This document shows positions 1-9,337 of a DNA stretch of 64,000 bases, piece by piece. The notes below the pieces were generated by a model, which did no database searches, was not told where the DNA came from, and saw only the letters and a list, made by a program, of their open reading frames with translations. The stretch comes from Candidatus Competibacteraceae bacterium (GTDB taxonomy: Bacteria > Pseudomonadota > Gammaproteobacteria > Competibacterales > Competibacteraceae), in contig RXIV01000005.1 of assembly GCA_003989085.1 (NCBI GenBank), positions 186,001 through 250,000 on the forward strand, given 5' to 3'. The position numbers were made by a program, and so were the translations under genes. Each line of letters begins with the position of its first letter. The first letter of the stretch is position 1.

Positions 1-1593
1 GAAGAATTGCGTCGGGTCATGACGGAACTGGAGCAATCCCGCAACCAGTTTTCCCTGTTGTTCCACCAGGCTCCGATTGGCTACCTGGTACTCAATGATG
101 TCGGGCTGATTCAGGAAATTAACGAAACCTTTTGCCGGATGGTCAGCCGCACCCGCGATCAACTGATGGGCAGTCCATTTTCGGAGTGCATGGAAGGCGA
201 CGATCGCGGTGTGTTCTTGGCGCGCTACCGGGCATTTTTCATGGCGCCCGCTGGCAAGAGCCTGGAGGCGCTGATCCTGCGCTCGCAAGGGCCGGCGTTT
301 TTCGCGCACATGGAGGGCACAGTCATCCGCCTGACGCTGGGTCGGCAACCCGCGACCAATGCCCCGCTGTTGCTGCTCTCGGTGACGGACATCACCGAGC
401 GCAAGTGGGCGGAGGAAAAGCGTTTGCAGATGGAGCGCCAGATGCAGCAAACCCAGAAGCTGGAAAGCCTGGGGGTGCTGGCCGGCGGCATTGCGCATGA
501 TTTTAATAACCTGCTGACGATCATTCTCGGCAACGCCAGTCTGGCGCTGGATGAAATGCCGTCATTGTCTCCGGCCCGCGATAGCCTGAAGGCGATTGAA
601 GCCACTTCGCTGCGCGCCGCCGAACTGTGCCGGCAAATGCTGGCGTATTCAGGCAAGGGCCGCTTTGTCATCGAAAATATCCGGATGAACGATCTGATCG
701 GGGAGATGATCTCGTTACTTAAAGCCTCAATCTCGAAGAAAGCAATCCTGAATCTGAACCTAAAAGAACCGCTGCCGCCATTGCGCGGCGACCCGAGTCA
801 GATCCGCCAGGTACTGATGAACCTGGTGTTTAACGCATCGGAGGCGATTGGTGAACACGGAGGAGTGATCACGATCTCGACCGGCATGATGGAATGTTCG
901 AACGAAGACATTTCTGAAATCTACCTGGATGACAATCTGACCGAAGGGTTGTATGTGTGGCTGGAAGTGTCGGATACCGGCTGCGGGATGGATCACGAAA
1001 CCCAGCGCCGCATTTTCGAGCCGTTCTTCACCACCAAATTCACCGGGCGCGGCTTAGGCCTTTCTGCTGTACTGGGCATTGTCCGGGGTCATAAAGGCGC
1101 GCTGAAGGTCTACAGTGAGCCAGGGCGAGGCACCACCTTCAAGGTGCTATTCCCTGCCGCAGAGAGCGATAGACCTCTGGTTCCGCAGAGCAGCAGCAAT
1201 ACCCAACATAGCGACTGGAAAGGTGCAGGGACGGTTCTGCTGGTGGACGATGAAGAATCTGTCCGAAACCTGGGTAACCGGATGCTGGAACGCTTGGGCT
1301 TCAAGGTGCTGATTGCGGTGGACGGTCAGCAGGCGTTGGAGACCTTCCGCGAGTTGCACAACGAGATCGTGCTGGTGATTCTGGATTTGACCATGCCTTA
1401 TATGGATGGTGAAGAGACCTTCCGTGAATTGCGCCGGATCGATCAAAAAGTACGGGTCATCATGTCCAGCGGTTACACCGAAAGCGAAATCACCCCCCGC
1501 TTCGCCGGTAAACGGCTGTCAGGCTTTCTGCAAAAACCTTACACCCTGGACACCCTGACCCAACGTCTGCGTGATGTACTGGATCTGGAGTGA
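1..1593 (+). CDS. hybrid sensor histidine kinase (PAS, HisKA, HATPase, receiver), 5'-truncated by window edge
   Basis: Two-component hybrid kinase. The reading frame is open to the first base (E-E-L precede the first possible TTG start at 7), so the gene very likely begins upstream. Numbered from that TTG, a PAS sensor domain covers about residues 12-130. The HisKA H-box contains GGIAHDFNN with phospho-acceptor His164. The ATPase carries an N box (LMNLVFNASEA), a G1 box (DTGCGM) and a G2 box (GRGLGLSAV). A C-terminal receiver domain starts at about 405 (VLLVDDEES), with phospho-acceptor Asp460 in ILDLTMP and Lys in LQKPYT. No transmembrane segment is visible in the part present, so the ligand cannot be guessed. 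Likely role: PAS-sensed phosphorelay with an internal receiver. A hairpin follows the stop. Family assignment is firm; function is unknown. Confidence 0.92.
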   Translation, partial: EELRRVMTELEQSRNQFSLLFHQAPIGYLVLNDVGLIQEINETFCRMVSRTRDQLMGSPFSECMEGDDRGVFLARYRAFFMAPAGKSLEALILRSQGPAFFAHMEGTVIRLTLGRQPATNAPLLLLSVTDITERKWAEEKRLQMERQMQQTQKLESLGVLAGGIAHDFNNLLTIILGNASLALDEMPSLSPARDSLKAIEATSLRAAELCRQMLAYSGKGRFVIENIRMNDLIGEMISLLKASISKKAILNLNLKEPLPPLRGDPSQIRQVLMNLVFNASEAIGEHGGVITISTGMMECSNEDISEIYLDDNLTEGLYVWLEVSDTGCGMDHETQRRIFEPFFTTKFTGRGLGLSAVLGIVRGHKGALKVYSEPGRGTTFKVLFPAAESDRPLVPQSSSNTQHSDWKGAGTVLLVDDEESVRNLGNRMLERLGFKVLIAVDGQQALETFRELHNEIVLVILDLTMPYMDGEETFRELRRIDQKVRVIMSSGYTESEITPRFAGKRLSGFLQKPYTLDTLTQRLRDVLDLE

Positions 1594-1603
1594 ATTCAAA
1601 CCT

Positions 1604-1627
1604 GAAAGCCAAAATGTTCTGGCTTTC
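1604..1627 (+). terminator. stem-loop after the histidine kinase gene
   Basis: Perfect 8-bp stem GAAAGCCA / TGGCTTTC with an 8-nt loop, 11 nt after the kinase stop codon. A short T-rich stretch (AAATTTTTC) follows about 8 nt later. It is probably the transcription terminator of the kinase gene; the T tract is not immediately adjacent, so efficiency is uncertain. Confidence 0.5.
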
Positions 1628-1727
1628 GGCCCTAAATTTTTCAGTATTTTACAGTGGATCAACGGCTTAAAACCCGCTTGGCTATCTTCCGCCCTTCTTT
1701 CTTGTTTACCGCTTGGAACCCAACTTG

Positions 1728-3872
1728 ATGCCTGAACTTACGATCTACTTCCAGAAACCTGCCGACTGGGCAGATACTATCCATATCCATTATTGGGATG
1801 CGCAACCGGGTGGGCGTGCTTCTGCTTGGCCGGGTGTACCAATGATCGCGGAAAGCAATGACTGGTTCATCTACCGCTTTGAAAGTATTAGCGTGGTCCA
1901 TCTGCTATTTAACGATAACCAGGGCTGCCAAACCAGCGATTTGCAGAGGGATCGGGATGGGTTTTATCGGGACGGTCAATGGTACGACCAGCGCCCGGAC
2001 GCTTCGACTGTTATTGCCGTCCCGAACGCCGCGCCCCGCGCCCCGCGCCCCGCGCCTATCCCATCGGGCAAGGATTTTCGCGAAGAAACGATCTATTTTC
2101 TGCTGACCGCCCGTTTTTATGAAGGTGATCCGTCGATCAGCTTCTTTTGCCGCGACCGGATCAAGTTCAATCGCCAAACCGGCCAGCCAGAAGATCCGCA
2201 TTGGCGCGGCGATTTCAAGGGTCTGATTGAGCGCTTGGATTACATCCACGATCTGGGTTTTACTGCAATCTGGATCACGCCGCCAGTCGAGAATCGCAGC
2301 GGCCTTGATTACCACGGCTATCACGCCTATGACTGGACTCGTATTGATCCCCGCCTGGAATCGCCGGATGCGACCTATCAGGATTTGATCGATGCGGCGC
2401 ATCAACGCGGCATCAAGATTATTCAGGATGTGGTGGTCAACCATTCCTGCCAATACGGGATTCGCGGCAAGGTGCATATTGACCATCTGCCGATTAAATA
2501 CTATGTCCCGCAAGGCTCAGAACCAGGCCGGATTAATCATGGTCCCTATCAAGGCAATCTTGGTAATTACGCCTGGCCGAATCGGGATGACATTGATAAT
2601 CCAGTCGCGCCGGACTGGTATCAGGAACGGCATAACAGCGACCCGGATGGCAAACAACCATTGGTTGATCCAAAGACCGGTGAAACAGTCCCCAAAGCCG
2701 GCTATAACCCCGGACGCTTCTTCGGTATTGATGCTCAGACGCTCGATCCGGACTGGTATATGCAGCATGGCTTTATTTGCGGCGGCGACTGGGAAAGCGC
2801 GGCAGTGCAGCTCAAGCACATCGCCGGCGACTGTATTAACCTCGCCACTGATCGGCAGAATGTCAAGAATTATCTGATCGACGCGATTAATCACTATCTT
2901 GACATGGGCGTTGACGCAGTGCGGGTGGATACTGTCAAACACGTTCCCCGCGATAACCTGCTGGAGTATGTCAACGCCTGGAAAGCGCATAAACCCGGCC
3001 TGTTTGTTTTCGGAGAAAATCTGGTCAAGGGCTATGGCTGGGGCGATTTGGGCGGCGGAGATAACGGCCCGTCATTCATTCGCCCGTGGTGGTATACCCG
3101 GCTCGGTCATGATCCGCGCGATCCCAATTCTGGTGGCGATTCCGGGTTCCCGCAACTCGACTTTGGCCTGTTCTCCACTTTCCGCGACAACCTCAGCCGG
3201 GGTAGTTATGACGGGGTTGGGCGTGTGCTGGAAATGGACTGGATTTACGGAAATGCTACTGAGTTAGTGACTTTCCTACAAAACCACGATGTTGGCCCAG
3301 ACAATGATTTCCGCTTCCGTTTCAAGGGCGAGCAGTGGATGGCGGCGGCGGCTTATAATCTGCTGTGGACGGTGCGTGGCATTCCCTGCCTGTATTACGG
3401 CGAAGAAATCGAATTCATGAAAGGCGCGCCACAGGATGTAATCGGCAATGACGACACACTCGATCAAACCGGTCGTGCCTATTTCGGCGATCATTTAACC
3501 GACGAGCGGATCGGGCAGACCCAAAGTCATCCGCTGTATCAGCACCTCAAGCGGCTGAACCAGATTCGCCGCGCCATTCCCGCCTTGCAAAAGGCGCCAA
3601 TGGGGCAGGTCAGCGAATGGGGCAGCGGTCTGAGTTTTATTCGTCACCATGAAGACAGCGGCAGTTATGTGGTCGTCGGACTAGCGATGGGCGGCGATCA
3701 ACATATCAGCGTCGGCGGGGTCTGGAACGGGGTTTACCGCGATGCGGTAACCGGACGCGAAATTCACGTCGGCAACGGACACCTCTCCTTCCATGTCCAA
3801 GGCAATTCCGCCGGCATCTATGTTTTCGATGGCCCCGGCAAGATTGGCGAGGATGGGGTTTATCTGCGCTAA
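1728..3872 (+). CDS. GH13 alpha-amylase-family glycoside hydrolase with N-terminal starch-binding-like module
   Basis: Hydrolase or transglycosylase of alpha-1,4-glucans, 714 residues. The N-terminal ~95 residues (LTIYFQKP, HIHYWD, AWPGVPM) resemble the carbohydrate-binding modules attached to amylases, followed by an Ala-Pro-Arg linker. The GH13 barrel shows the four classic blocks: DVVVNH (region I), GVDAVRVD with the nucleophile at about Asp401, FGEN with the acid/base at about Glu430, and FLQNHD with the transition-state Asp at about 521. No convincing signal peptide is seen, so it may act on intracellular glycogen or maltodextrins. ATG 1728 was chosen because GGAA lies nine bases upstream; an in-frame TTG at 1713 is the alternative. 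Exact specificity (alpha-amylase, neopullulanase-like) cannot be read from sequence. Confidence 0.9.
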   Translation: MPELTIYFQKPADWADTIHIHYWDAQPGGRASAWPGVPMIAESNDWFIYRFESISVVHLLFNDNQGCQTSDLQRDRDGFYRDGQWYDQRPDASTVIAVPNAAPRAPRPAPIPSGKDFREETIYFLLTARFYEGDPSISFFCRDRIKFNRQTGQPEDPHWRGDFKGLIERLDYIHDLGFTAIWITPPVENRSGLDYHGYHAYDWTRIDPRLESPDATYQDLIDAAHQRGIKIIQDVVVNHSCQYGIRGKVHIDHLPIKYYVPQGSEPGRINHGPYQGNLGNYAWPNRDDIDNPVAPDWYQERHNSDPDGKQPLVDPKTGETVPKAGYNPGRFFGIDAQTLDPDWYMQHGFICGGDWESAAVQLKHIAGDCINLATDRQNVKNYLIDAINHYLDMGVDAVRVDTVKHVPRDNLLEYVNAWKAHKPGLFVFGENLVKGYGWGDLGGGDNGPSFIRPWWYTRLGHDPRDPNSGGDSGFPQLDFGLFSTFRDNLSRGSYDGVGRVLEMDWIYGNATELVTFLQNHDVGPDNDFRFRFKGEQWMAAAAYNLLWTVRGIPCLYYGEEIEFMKGAPQDVIGNDDTLDQTGRAYFGDHLTDERIGQTQSHPLYQHLKRLNQIRRAIPALQKAPMGQVSEWGSGLSFIRHHEDSGSYVVVGLAMGGDQHISVGGVWNGVYRDAVTGREIHVGNGHLSFHVQGNSAGIYVFDGPGKIGEDGVYLR

Positions 3873-3887
3873 AGAGGGGATTTGTAC

Positions 3888-3968
3888 AAGGACTTTCGTT
3901 TCACCTGTTCGCCCGGAGCTTGTCGAAGGGCGATTCAGCGATGAAAACCAGGGTTCGACGAAAGTCCT
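3888..3968. repeat. nested extragenic palindrome (REP-like)
   Basis: Outer arms AGGACTTTCGT (3889-3899) and ACGAAAGTCCT (3958-3968) are perfect inverted repeats. Between them sits a second palindrome, TCGCCC...GGGCGA (3909-3933), around GGAGCTTGTCGAA. The core GAGCTTGTCGAAGGG is a motif I know as a recurrent intergenic repeat in many proteobacterial genomes. It starts 15 bp after the amylase stop and may fold as a large hairpin that ends or protects that mRNA. Confidence 0.65.
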
Positions 3969-3990
3969 AGGAGAACCGCTGTTAAGTAAG

Positions 3991-4266
3991 TCAGGCAACC
4001 TGACGCATCACAGTGGGATGGGTCGCACTAAAATGATTTAGTACCTGCTGCCAGTGCGCCGCCTCTTGTGGATGACCGTGGCAGCGCGCCGCTTCGATGT
4101 CTTCAAGAATAATGCGTTTGATGGATGATTCGCCACCTAGCTGATGGATTAAACAACAGCCCAGCTCAGCGGCAACGATTTCTGGAATATGCTCGTGCTG
4201 CGAGATAGCCTCAATTTCCTCTTCTTCCAAATCAGTCAGTTCTACACAATCTTCATAAGTTAACAT
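3991..4266 (-). CDS. small conserved-looking acidic protein of unknown function (91 aa)
   Basis: I do not recognise this family. The start is well supported: GGAGGTG lies immediately upstream of ATG 4266, whereas a longer frame reaching 4371 has no such site. The product is acidic in the first third (a DLEEEEIEAI run) and predicted helical, with a Cys-Cys pair in AELGCCLIHQL and a His/Gln-rich tail (HPQEAAHWQQVLNHF). No signal peptide or membrane segment is seen. It is convergent with the amylase gene across the REP-like palindrome and has no operon partner. Coding status rests on the ribosome-binding site and amino-acid composition only. Confidence 0.65.
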   Translation of the reverse strand: MLTYEDCVELTDLEEEEIEAISQHEHIPEIVAAELGCCLIHQLGGESSIKRIILEDIEAARCHGHPQEAAHWQQVLNHFSATHPTVMRQVA

Positions 4267-4548
4267 GTCACACCTCCAACCTTGGAAACGGCTTTTTTGA
4301 TTCAGCTGCGCTCCCGATGCGGGATAATATGGCAGACTGAAACAATCCGTTCCTGGAATTGTGGTCCCCACCCCTTCGCCTCTCTGGAAAAACAGATAGC
4401 GGTGGTTGGTTCAACCTGGAAGCGCTGCTTATCACTGTTTTCCCCCTGCAATTTGGCACCGCTCCCGATTGAAAATCATATCATAGATAAACCATTTTTT
4501 CAATATGGTAATTAACGGTACAGCATATCTCACATCAGTTTCAGCCAT
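4267..4548. other. intergenic region with no supported gene
   Basis: About 280 bp upstream of the 91-residue gene. It must contain that gene's promoter on the minus strand, but I see no clear -35/-10 pair. Short reading frames here lack ribosome-binding sites and recognisable motifs. The right half is noticeably AT-rich (4460-4510). Confidence 0.4.
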
Positions 4549-4765
4549 GACTGGATTTTGCGGACGGGCGCGCCCTGGTGCGATTTCCCGCCGGACTATG
4601 GAGGGTGGAGCAACGCGCATCGCTGCTTTATCCAGTGGGTGATAAGGGGATTTGGGAAAAGCTCCTTGAACTCCTGATGGACGAGCCCGATCACGAATGA
4701 CTGATGACCGATGCCCGCCATGGCAAGGTTCATCCTCACGCGGCGGGGGTCAAGATATCTCGTGA
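4549..4765 (+). pseudogene. decayed IS5-type transposase fragment
   Basis: Conceptual translation from 4552 reads WILRTGAPWCDFPPDYGGW and then a segment with HRCFIQW. It continues after a frameshift near 4640-4660 as GIWEKLLELLMDEPDHE, then an in-frame TGA, then LMTDARHGKVHPHAAGVK. These blocks match the N-terminal half of IS5-family transposases as I know them (RTGAPWRDLPPDYGGW..., EWLMIDATHGKVHPHAAG). The TGA stands where the family has Trp. Neither gene end nor terminal inverted repeats can be found, so only an internal fragment remains. It lies between the 91-residue gene and the efflux operon. Confidence 0.85.
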
Positions 4766-4787
4766 CTACACCGCCTAAAAGATACTC

Positions 4788-4819
4788 AATGACTTACCGG
4801 CTTTAGCCGGTAAGTCATT
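4788..4819 (-). terminator. perfect 14-bp stem-loop overlapping the outer-membrane channel stop codon
   Basis: Arms AATGACTTACCGGC and GCCGGTAAGTCATT pair perfectly around TTTA. The hairpin includes the stop codon of the minus-strand outer-membrane channel gene and closes the efflux operon. On the minus strand the following bases contain TTTT only about 10 nt later, so it could be an intrinsic terminator or an mRNA 3'-end stabiliser. Confidence 0.6.
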
Positions 4820-6230
4820 GTTGGGTCCAACCGCCGCCCAGCGCCTTGATGAGGAGAACGCTGGCGGCCAGCCGATTATTCAGCAGGATAACAGCGTCCC
4901 GTTCGATGTTGAGCGCCGCCGCCTGCACCAGCGCGACGTTCAGGTAGCTCACTAATCCCGCCTTGTATTGGTTAGTGGTCAACGCAACGGATTGCTGGGC
5001 CGATTGCACCGCCGCCGTCTGCGGAATCGCTGCAGCTTCAAGGTAGCGCAGGGCAGCCAGGTTGTCCTCCACCTCCTGCAAGCCAGTCAATACCGCCTGG
5101 CGATACAGCGCGACCTGCTCGTCGTAGGCGGCCCGTGCTTCCTTGGTTTGGGCTTCACGCAGCCCGCCGTCAAAAATGACTTGAGCTAACGCCGGCCCGA
5201 CTGCCCAGAACAGATTGGGAGACGATAGCCACTGGGTGAAATTCGTGCTCTGAAAGCCGCCGGCCCCGGACAAGGTTAGTGTTGGGAAGAATGCTGCGAC
5301 TGCAACACCGATCCGGGCGTTGGCGGCGGCGACCCGGCGTTCTGCCGCCGCAATGTCCGGCCGGCGTTCGAGCAGATCAGAGGGCAACCCCGCCGGCGCG
5401 ACTGGCACGCTAGCCACCAATGGCGCAGGTGGGAGCGAAAACGCTTCAGGTGGTTGGCCGACCAGCAGGGCTATCGCGTGTTCCAACTGCGCCCGCTGGA
5501 CACGGATGGTAATAGCCTGTGCCTGGACGCTCTCGAGTTGGGTCTGAGCCTGGACCACATCCACTTTGGCGGCCACGCCGACTGCGTAGCGGTTTTTGGT
5601 CAGCTCCAGCGATTTCCGATAGGCGGCTACCGTGTCTTCGAGCAACTGTTTTTGCGCGTCAAGCGCCCGAAGCTGAAAGTAATTCTGAGCCAGCGTCGCG
5701 GTGAGGCTCAGGCGGATCGACGCCAAGTCCGCAGCGCTGGCTTGCGCGCTGGCTTCGCTGGCCTCCACGCTGCGCCGGACCTGGCCCCAGACATCCGCTT
5801 CCCAGCGGGCATCGAAATTCAGGACATACTGGTCTGATAGACGGTCGCCTGATGTGGAGTTCTTGTTGGCGCTGGTGGGCAGGCGGTTCCGGGTCGCAGT
5901 GGTATTGGCGGACAATGTAGGAAAATAGCCAGCGCGGGTGGCCTGCACTGCTGCCTGAGCCTGGCGATAACTGGCTTCCGCTGCGCGCAGATTCTGATTG
6001 GAAACAGTGACCTGTTGCTCAAGGGCGTTTAGTTCGGGGATGCCGAAGATTTCCCACCAGTTTCCCCGGTTGATCTGGTCTCTTGGTTCAGCAACTTTCC
6101 AGCCGGCGCTCTCTTTATACGAGACCGGCAACTCTACCGCTGGCCGCACATAGTTAGGGCCAACCGTGCAGGCAGTCAGAGCGAGTCCACCAACCGCAAT
6201 CAGCCACCATCTTGATCCGAGGCGCTTCAT
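4815..6230 (-). CDS. outer-membrane efflux lipoprotein (NodT/OprM family)
   Basis: TolC-like outer-membrane channel of a tripartite RND pump, 471 residues, the usual length. The N-terminus carries a lipoprotein signal with lipobox LTAC followed by TVGPNYVRP, the hallmark of the NodT/OprM group. The rest is the duplicated outer-membrane-efflux domain rich in long Ala/Gln coiled-coil helices (for example AAEASYRQAQAAVQATRAGY). Its ATG overlaps the stop of the upstream permease by one base (TGATG), so it is translationally coupled as the last gene of the four-gene efflux operon. This matches MuxABC-OpmB or MdtABC-plus-channel arrangements, in which the channel gene follows the two permeases. Confidence 0.93.
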   Translation of the reverse strand: MKRLGSRWWLIAVGGLALTACTVGPNYVRPAVELPVSYKESAGWKVAEPRDQINRGNWWEIFGIPELNALEQQVTVSNQNLRAAEASYRQAQAAVQATRAGYFPTLSANTTATRNRLPTSANKNSTSGDRLSDQYVLNFDARWEADVWGQVRRSVEASEASAQASAADLASIRLSLTATLAQNYFQLRALDAQKQLLEDTVAAYRKSLELTKNRYAVGVAAKVDVVQAQTQLESVQAQAITIRVQRAQLEHAIALLVGQPPEAFSLPPAPLVASVPVAPAGLPSDLLERRPDIAAAERRVAAANARIGVAVAAFFPTLTLSGAGGFQSTNFTQWLSSPNLFWAVGPALAQVIFDGGLREAQTKEARAAYDEQVALYRQAVLTGLQEVEDNLAALRYLEAAAIPQTAAVQSAQQSVALTTNQYKAGLVSYLNVALVQAAALNIERDAVILLNNRLAASVLLIKALGGGWTQQ

Positions 6231-9200
6231 CAGGTTTTCACCTCACGGTTATTGCTCGCGGCCTGCTGCCGCTGCGTCCGTCCCGGTTGACGCTCCCAGC
6301 GCAGTCGGTCCATGTACAAATACACGACTGGCGTGGTGTACAGGGTGAGTAACTGGCTCATGATTAAACCGCCAACGATGGCGATGCCCAGCGGTTGGCG
6401 CAATTCCGCCCCGTACCCGGTGCCGAGCGCGAGGGGAACAGCGCCCAGCAACGCCGCCATCGTGGTCATTAAAATCGGACGGAAACGGAGTAGCGCCGCC
6501 TGAAAAATTGCCTCCTCGGGGCGCTGACCTTCGCGGCGCTCGGCATCCAGCGCGAAGTCGATCATCAGGATGGCGTTCTTCTTGACGATGCCGATCAGCA
6601 AAATCACCCCGATCAGCGCGATGACGCTAAATTCAGTCCCGAACAGCAGCAACGCAAGCAATGCGCCCACCCCGGCGGAGGGCAGGGTGGAGAGAATCGT
6701 GATTGGATGGACCAAACTTTCGTACAGAATGCCCAGCACGATATACACCGCGATCAGCGCCGCCAGAATCAACCAGGGCTGATTCTGGAGCGACACTTGA
6801 AAGACCCGCGCCGTGCCCTGAAATCGGCCATGCACTGAAATGGGTACGCCCAGTCGGTCAAGCGCAGTATTAATCGCTTTCGTCGCCTGGCTCAACGACA
6901 CTCCAGGCAGCAGGTTGAAGGACAGGGTGGAGGCTGCAAACTGGCCGTCGTGATTGACGCTGAGGGGCGTACTGGTCGCTTCATAACGACTGAAGGCAGC
7001 CAGTGGAATCATGGCCCCGCTCGCCGCTTTCACCTGCACATCCTGGAGTGTTTCGGGACTTTGCCAGTACTGCGGCGCTGCTTCCATGACGACATGGTAT
7101 TGATTGAGCGGGTTATAGATAGTGGAGACCTGGCGTTGCCCAAAGGCGTCATTCAGTGTGGCATCGATCATTCGGGTAGTGACGCCTAGCCGGGCGGCAG
7201 CGTCCCGGTCGATGAGCAACGAAGTTTGCAAGCCTCGATCCTGCTGGTCGGTGTTCAGGTCGGCCAGCTCCGGCAGCTCGCTTAAGGCGTGTCGGATACG
7301 TGGCTCCCAGGCCCGCAATTCGTTGAGATCGTCCGCCTGCAAGGTGAACTGATACTGCGCGTTGCTCTGGCGGCCACCGACCCGAATGTCCTGAACCGGT
7401 TGAAGAAAGAGACTGACGCCCGGAACCTGGGCCAGCTTCCCGCGCAGCCGGGCGATAATCCGATCCGCCGTGAGCTTTCGCTCCGTCAGCGGCTTTAAAC
7501 CGACAAACATGAAACCGCCGTTACGCTGCCCGCCGCCGGTGAAGCCGACGACGCTGTCCACGGCGGGGTCTTGGCGCACGATGTCCATCAACTCGGCGAG
7601 TTTCTGCTGCATCGCCTGGAACGAGACACTTTGATCGCCCTGAATGCTGCCCATCAACCGCCCGATGTCCTGCTGCGGGAAAAAGCCTTTGGGGATAACG
7701 ATATAGAGATAGACATTGAAGCCAATGGTGATGAACAACAGCAGCAGCATGATCGGCCCGTGCGCCAGCGCCCAGCGCAGACTGCGTTGGTAGCCGCGCA
7801 ACAAGGCGCTGGAAAAGCGCTGGCCGAGCCGGTGAACGCGACTCCGTGTCGCTTCTGGCCGGCGCTGGAGCAGATAAGCGCACATCATCGGCGTCGTGGT
7901 CAGCGAAAGGACCAGGGATACTGCGATGGCGGTGGTCAGGGTAACGGCGAATTCGCGGAACAGGCGGCCCAGGATGCCGCCCATCAGCAGGATTGGGATG
8001 AACACCGCCACCAGCGATACGCTGATTGACAGCACGGTGAACCCAACCTCGCGGGAGCCGCGCAGTGCGGCGTGCAGCGGCGACAGGCCGGCTTCAATGT
8101 GGCGGGACACGTTTTCCAGCACTACGATGGCGTCATCCACCACGAAGCCGGTCGCGATGGTCAGCGCCATCAATGACAGATTATCGAGGCTGTAGCCAGC
8201 CAGATACATCACGCTGAACGTGCCAATCAGCGAGGCCGGCACGGCAACCGCCGGGATCAGCGTTGCTCGGGCGCTATGCAGGAACAGGAACACCACCAGG
8301 ATGACCAGAGCGACCGAAATGAGCAAGGTGCGCTCGACCTCACGCAGCGAGGCGCGGATCGTCGGGGTGCGGTCCATGACCACGGTCAGATCGATGGCGC
8401 GGGGAATTTCTGCCCGCAGATGCGGCAATAGCGCCCGAATCCGATCCACCGTCTCGATGATATTGGCCCCTGGTTGGCGGCGGATAATCAGCAGCACCGA
8501 AGGTTTGCCGTTAGCCAAGCCGGCGTTGCGCAGGTCCTCCACGGAGTCTTTCACCTCGGCCAGGTCGGCGAGGCAGACCGCGCTCCCATTGTAATAGGCC
8601 ACGATCAGCGGAAGATATTCGGCGGCCTGCTTGGCCTGATCATTAGCTGCGATCTGCCAGTGCCGGTCGCCGTCCTCGACCGCGCCCTTGGGCCGGTTGG
8701 CGTTGGTGGTGGCTAAGGCGGTGCGGACCTGCTCCAGCCCGATGCCATAATGGTTGAGCGCCTGGGGATTGAGTTCGACCCGCACCGCCGGCAGCGACGC
8801 GCCGCCGACATCCACTTGACCGACACCTTCCACCTGCGCCAGCTTCTGCGCCAGGATCGTCGAGGCCGCATCGTACATCTGGCCGCGACTGAGAGTCGCC
8901 GAGGTCAGGGCGAGGATCAGAATCGGTGCGTCCGCCGGGTTAACTTTGCGGTAGCTGGGGTTGCTCGGCAATCCGGTGGGCAACAGGCTGCGGGCGGCGT
9001 TGATCGCGGCCTGAACATCGCGGGCCGCGCCGTCGATGTTGCGATCCAGATCGAATTGCAAGGTGATCCGGGTCGCGCCGAGTGAACTCGACGAAGTCAT
9101 TTCGGTCACGCCGGCGATGCGGCCCAATGCCCGCTCCAGCGGGGTCGCCACCGTGGCGGCCATCGTTTCCGGGCTGGCGCCTGGCAACCGAGCCTGCACC

Positions 9201-9337
9201 GAGATCGTTGGAAAATCCACCTGAGGCAGCGGCGCGACCGGCAAGAGCCGGAAGGCCACCAGTCCGGCGAGGATCAGGCCAAGAGTCAGTAGCGTAGTGG
9301 CGACCGGTCGCAAAATGAACGGCGCGGAAAGATTCAT
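6230..9337 (-). CDS. mdtC: RND multidrug efflux permease, MdtC/MuxC type
   Basis: Inner-membrane proton-driven efflux permease of 1035 residues, full length for the HAE-1 RND family. It starts with the typical [17 protein letters not shown]. It contains the TM4 signature [19 protein letters not shown] with the proton-relay Asp pair and the C-terminal [17 protein letters not shown] block. The start codon overlaps the stop of the preceding permease by four bases (ATGA). Two adjacent, distinct RND permeases served by one fusion protein is the MdtABC/MuxABC architecture, in which MdtB and MdtC form a mixed trimer. Substrates (bile salts, novobiocin and similar compounds in known systems) cannot be deduced here. 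Confidence 0.92.
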   Translation of the reverse strand: MNLSAPFILRPVATTLLTLGLILAGLVAFRLLPVAPLPQVDFPTISVQARLPGASPETMAATVATPLERALGRIAGVTEMTSSSSLGATRITLQFDLDRNIDGAARDVQAAINAARSLLPTGLPSNPSYRKVNPADAPILILALTSATLSRGQMYDAASTILAQKLAQVEGVGQVDVGGASLPAVRVELNPQALNHYGIGLEQVRTALATTNANRPKGAVEDGDRHWQIAANDQAKQAAEYLPLIVAYYNGSAVCLADLAEVKDSVEDLRNAGLANGKPSVLLIIRRQPGANIIETVDRIRALLPHLRAEIPRAIDLTVVMDRTPTIRASLREVERTLLISVALVILVVFLFLHSARATLIPAVAVPASLIGTFSVMYLAGYSLDNLSLMALTIATGFVVDDAIVVLENVSRHIEAGLSPLHAALRGSREVGFTVLSISVSLVAVFIPILLMGGILGRLFREFAVTLTTAIAVSLVLSLTTTPMMCAYLLQRRPEATRSRVHRLGQRFSSALLRGYQRSLRWALAHGPIMLLLLFITIGFNVYLYIVIPKGFFPQQDIGRLMGSIQGDQSVSFQAMQQKLAELMDIVRQDPAVDSVVGFTGGGQRNGGFMFVGLKPLTERKLTADRIIARLRGKLAQVPGVSLFLQPVQDIRVGGRQSNAQYQFTLQADDLNELRAWEPRIRHALSELPELADLNTDQQDRGLQTSLLIDRDAAARLGVTTRMIDATLNDAFGQRQVSTIYNPLNQYHVVMEAAPQYWQSPETLQDVQVKAASGAMIPLAAFSRYEATSTPLSVNHDGQFAASTLSFNLLPGVSLSQATKAINTALDRLGVPISVHGRFQGTARVFQVSLQNQPWLILAALIAVYIVLGILYESLVHPITILSTLPSAGVGALLALLLFGTEFSVIALIGVILLIGIVKKNAILMIDFALDAERREGQRPEEAIFQAALLRFRPILMTTMAALLGAVPLALGTGYGAELRQPLGIAIVGGLIMSQLLTLYTTPVVYLYMDRLRWERQPGRTQRQQAASNNREVKT

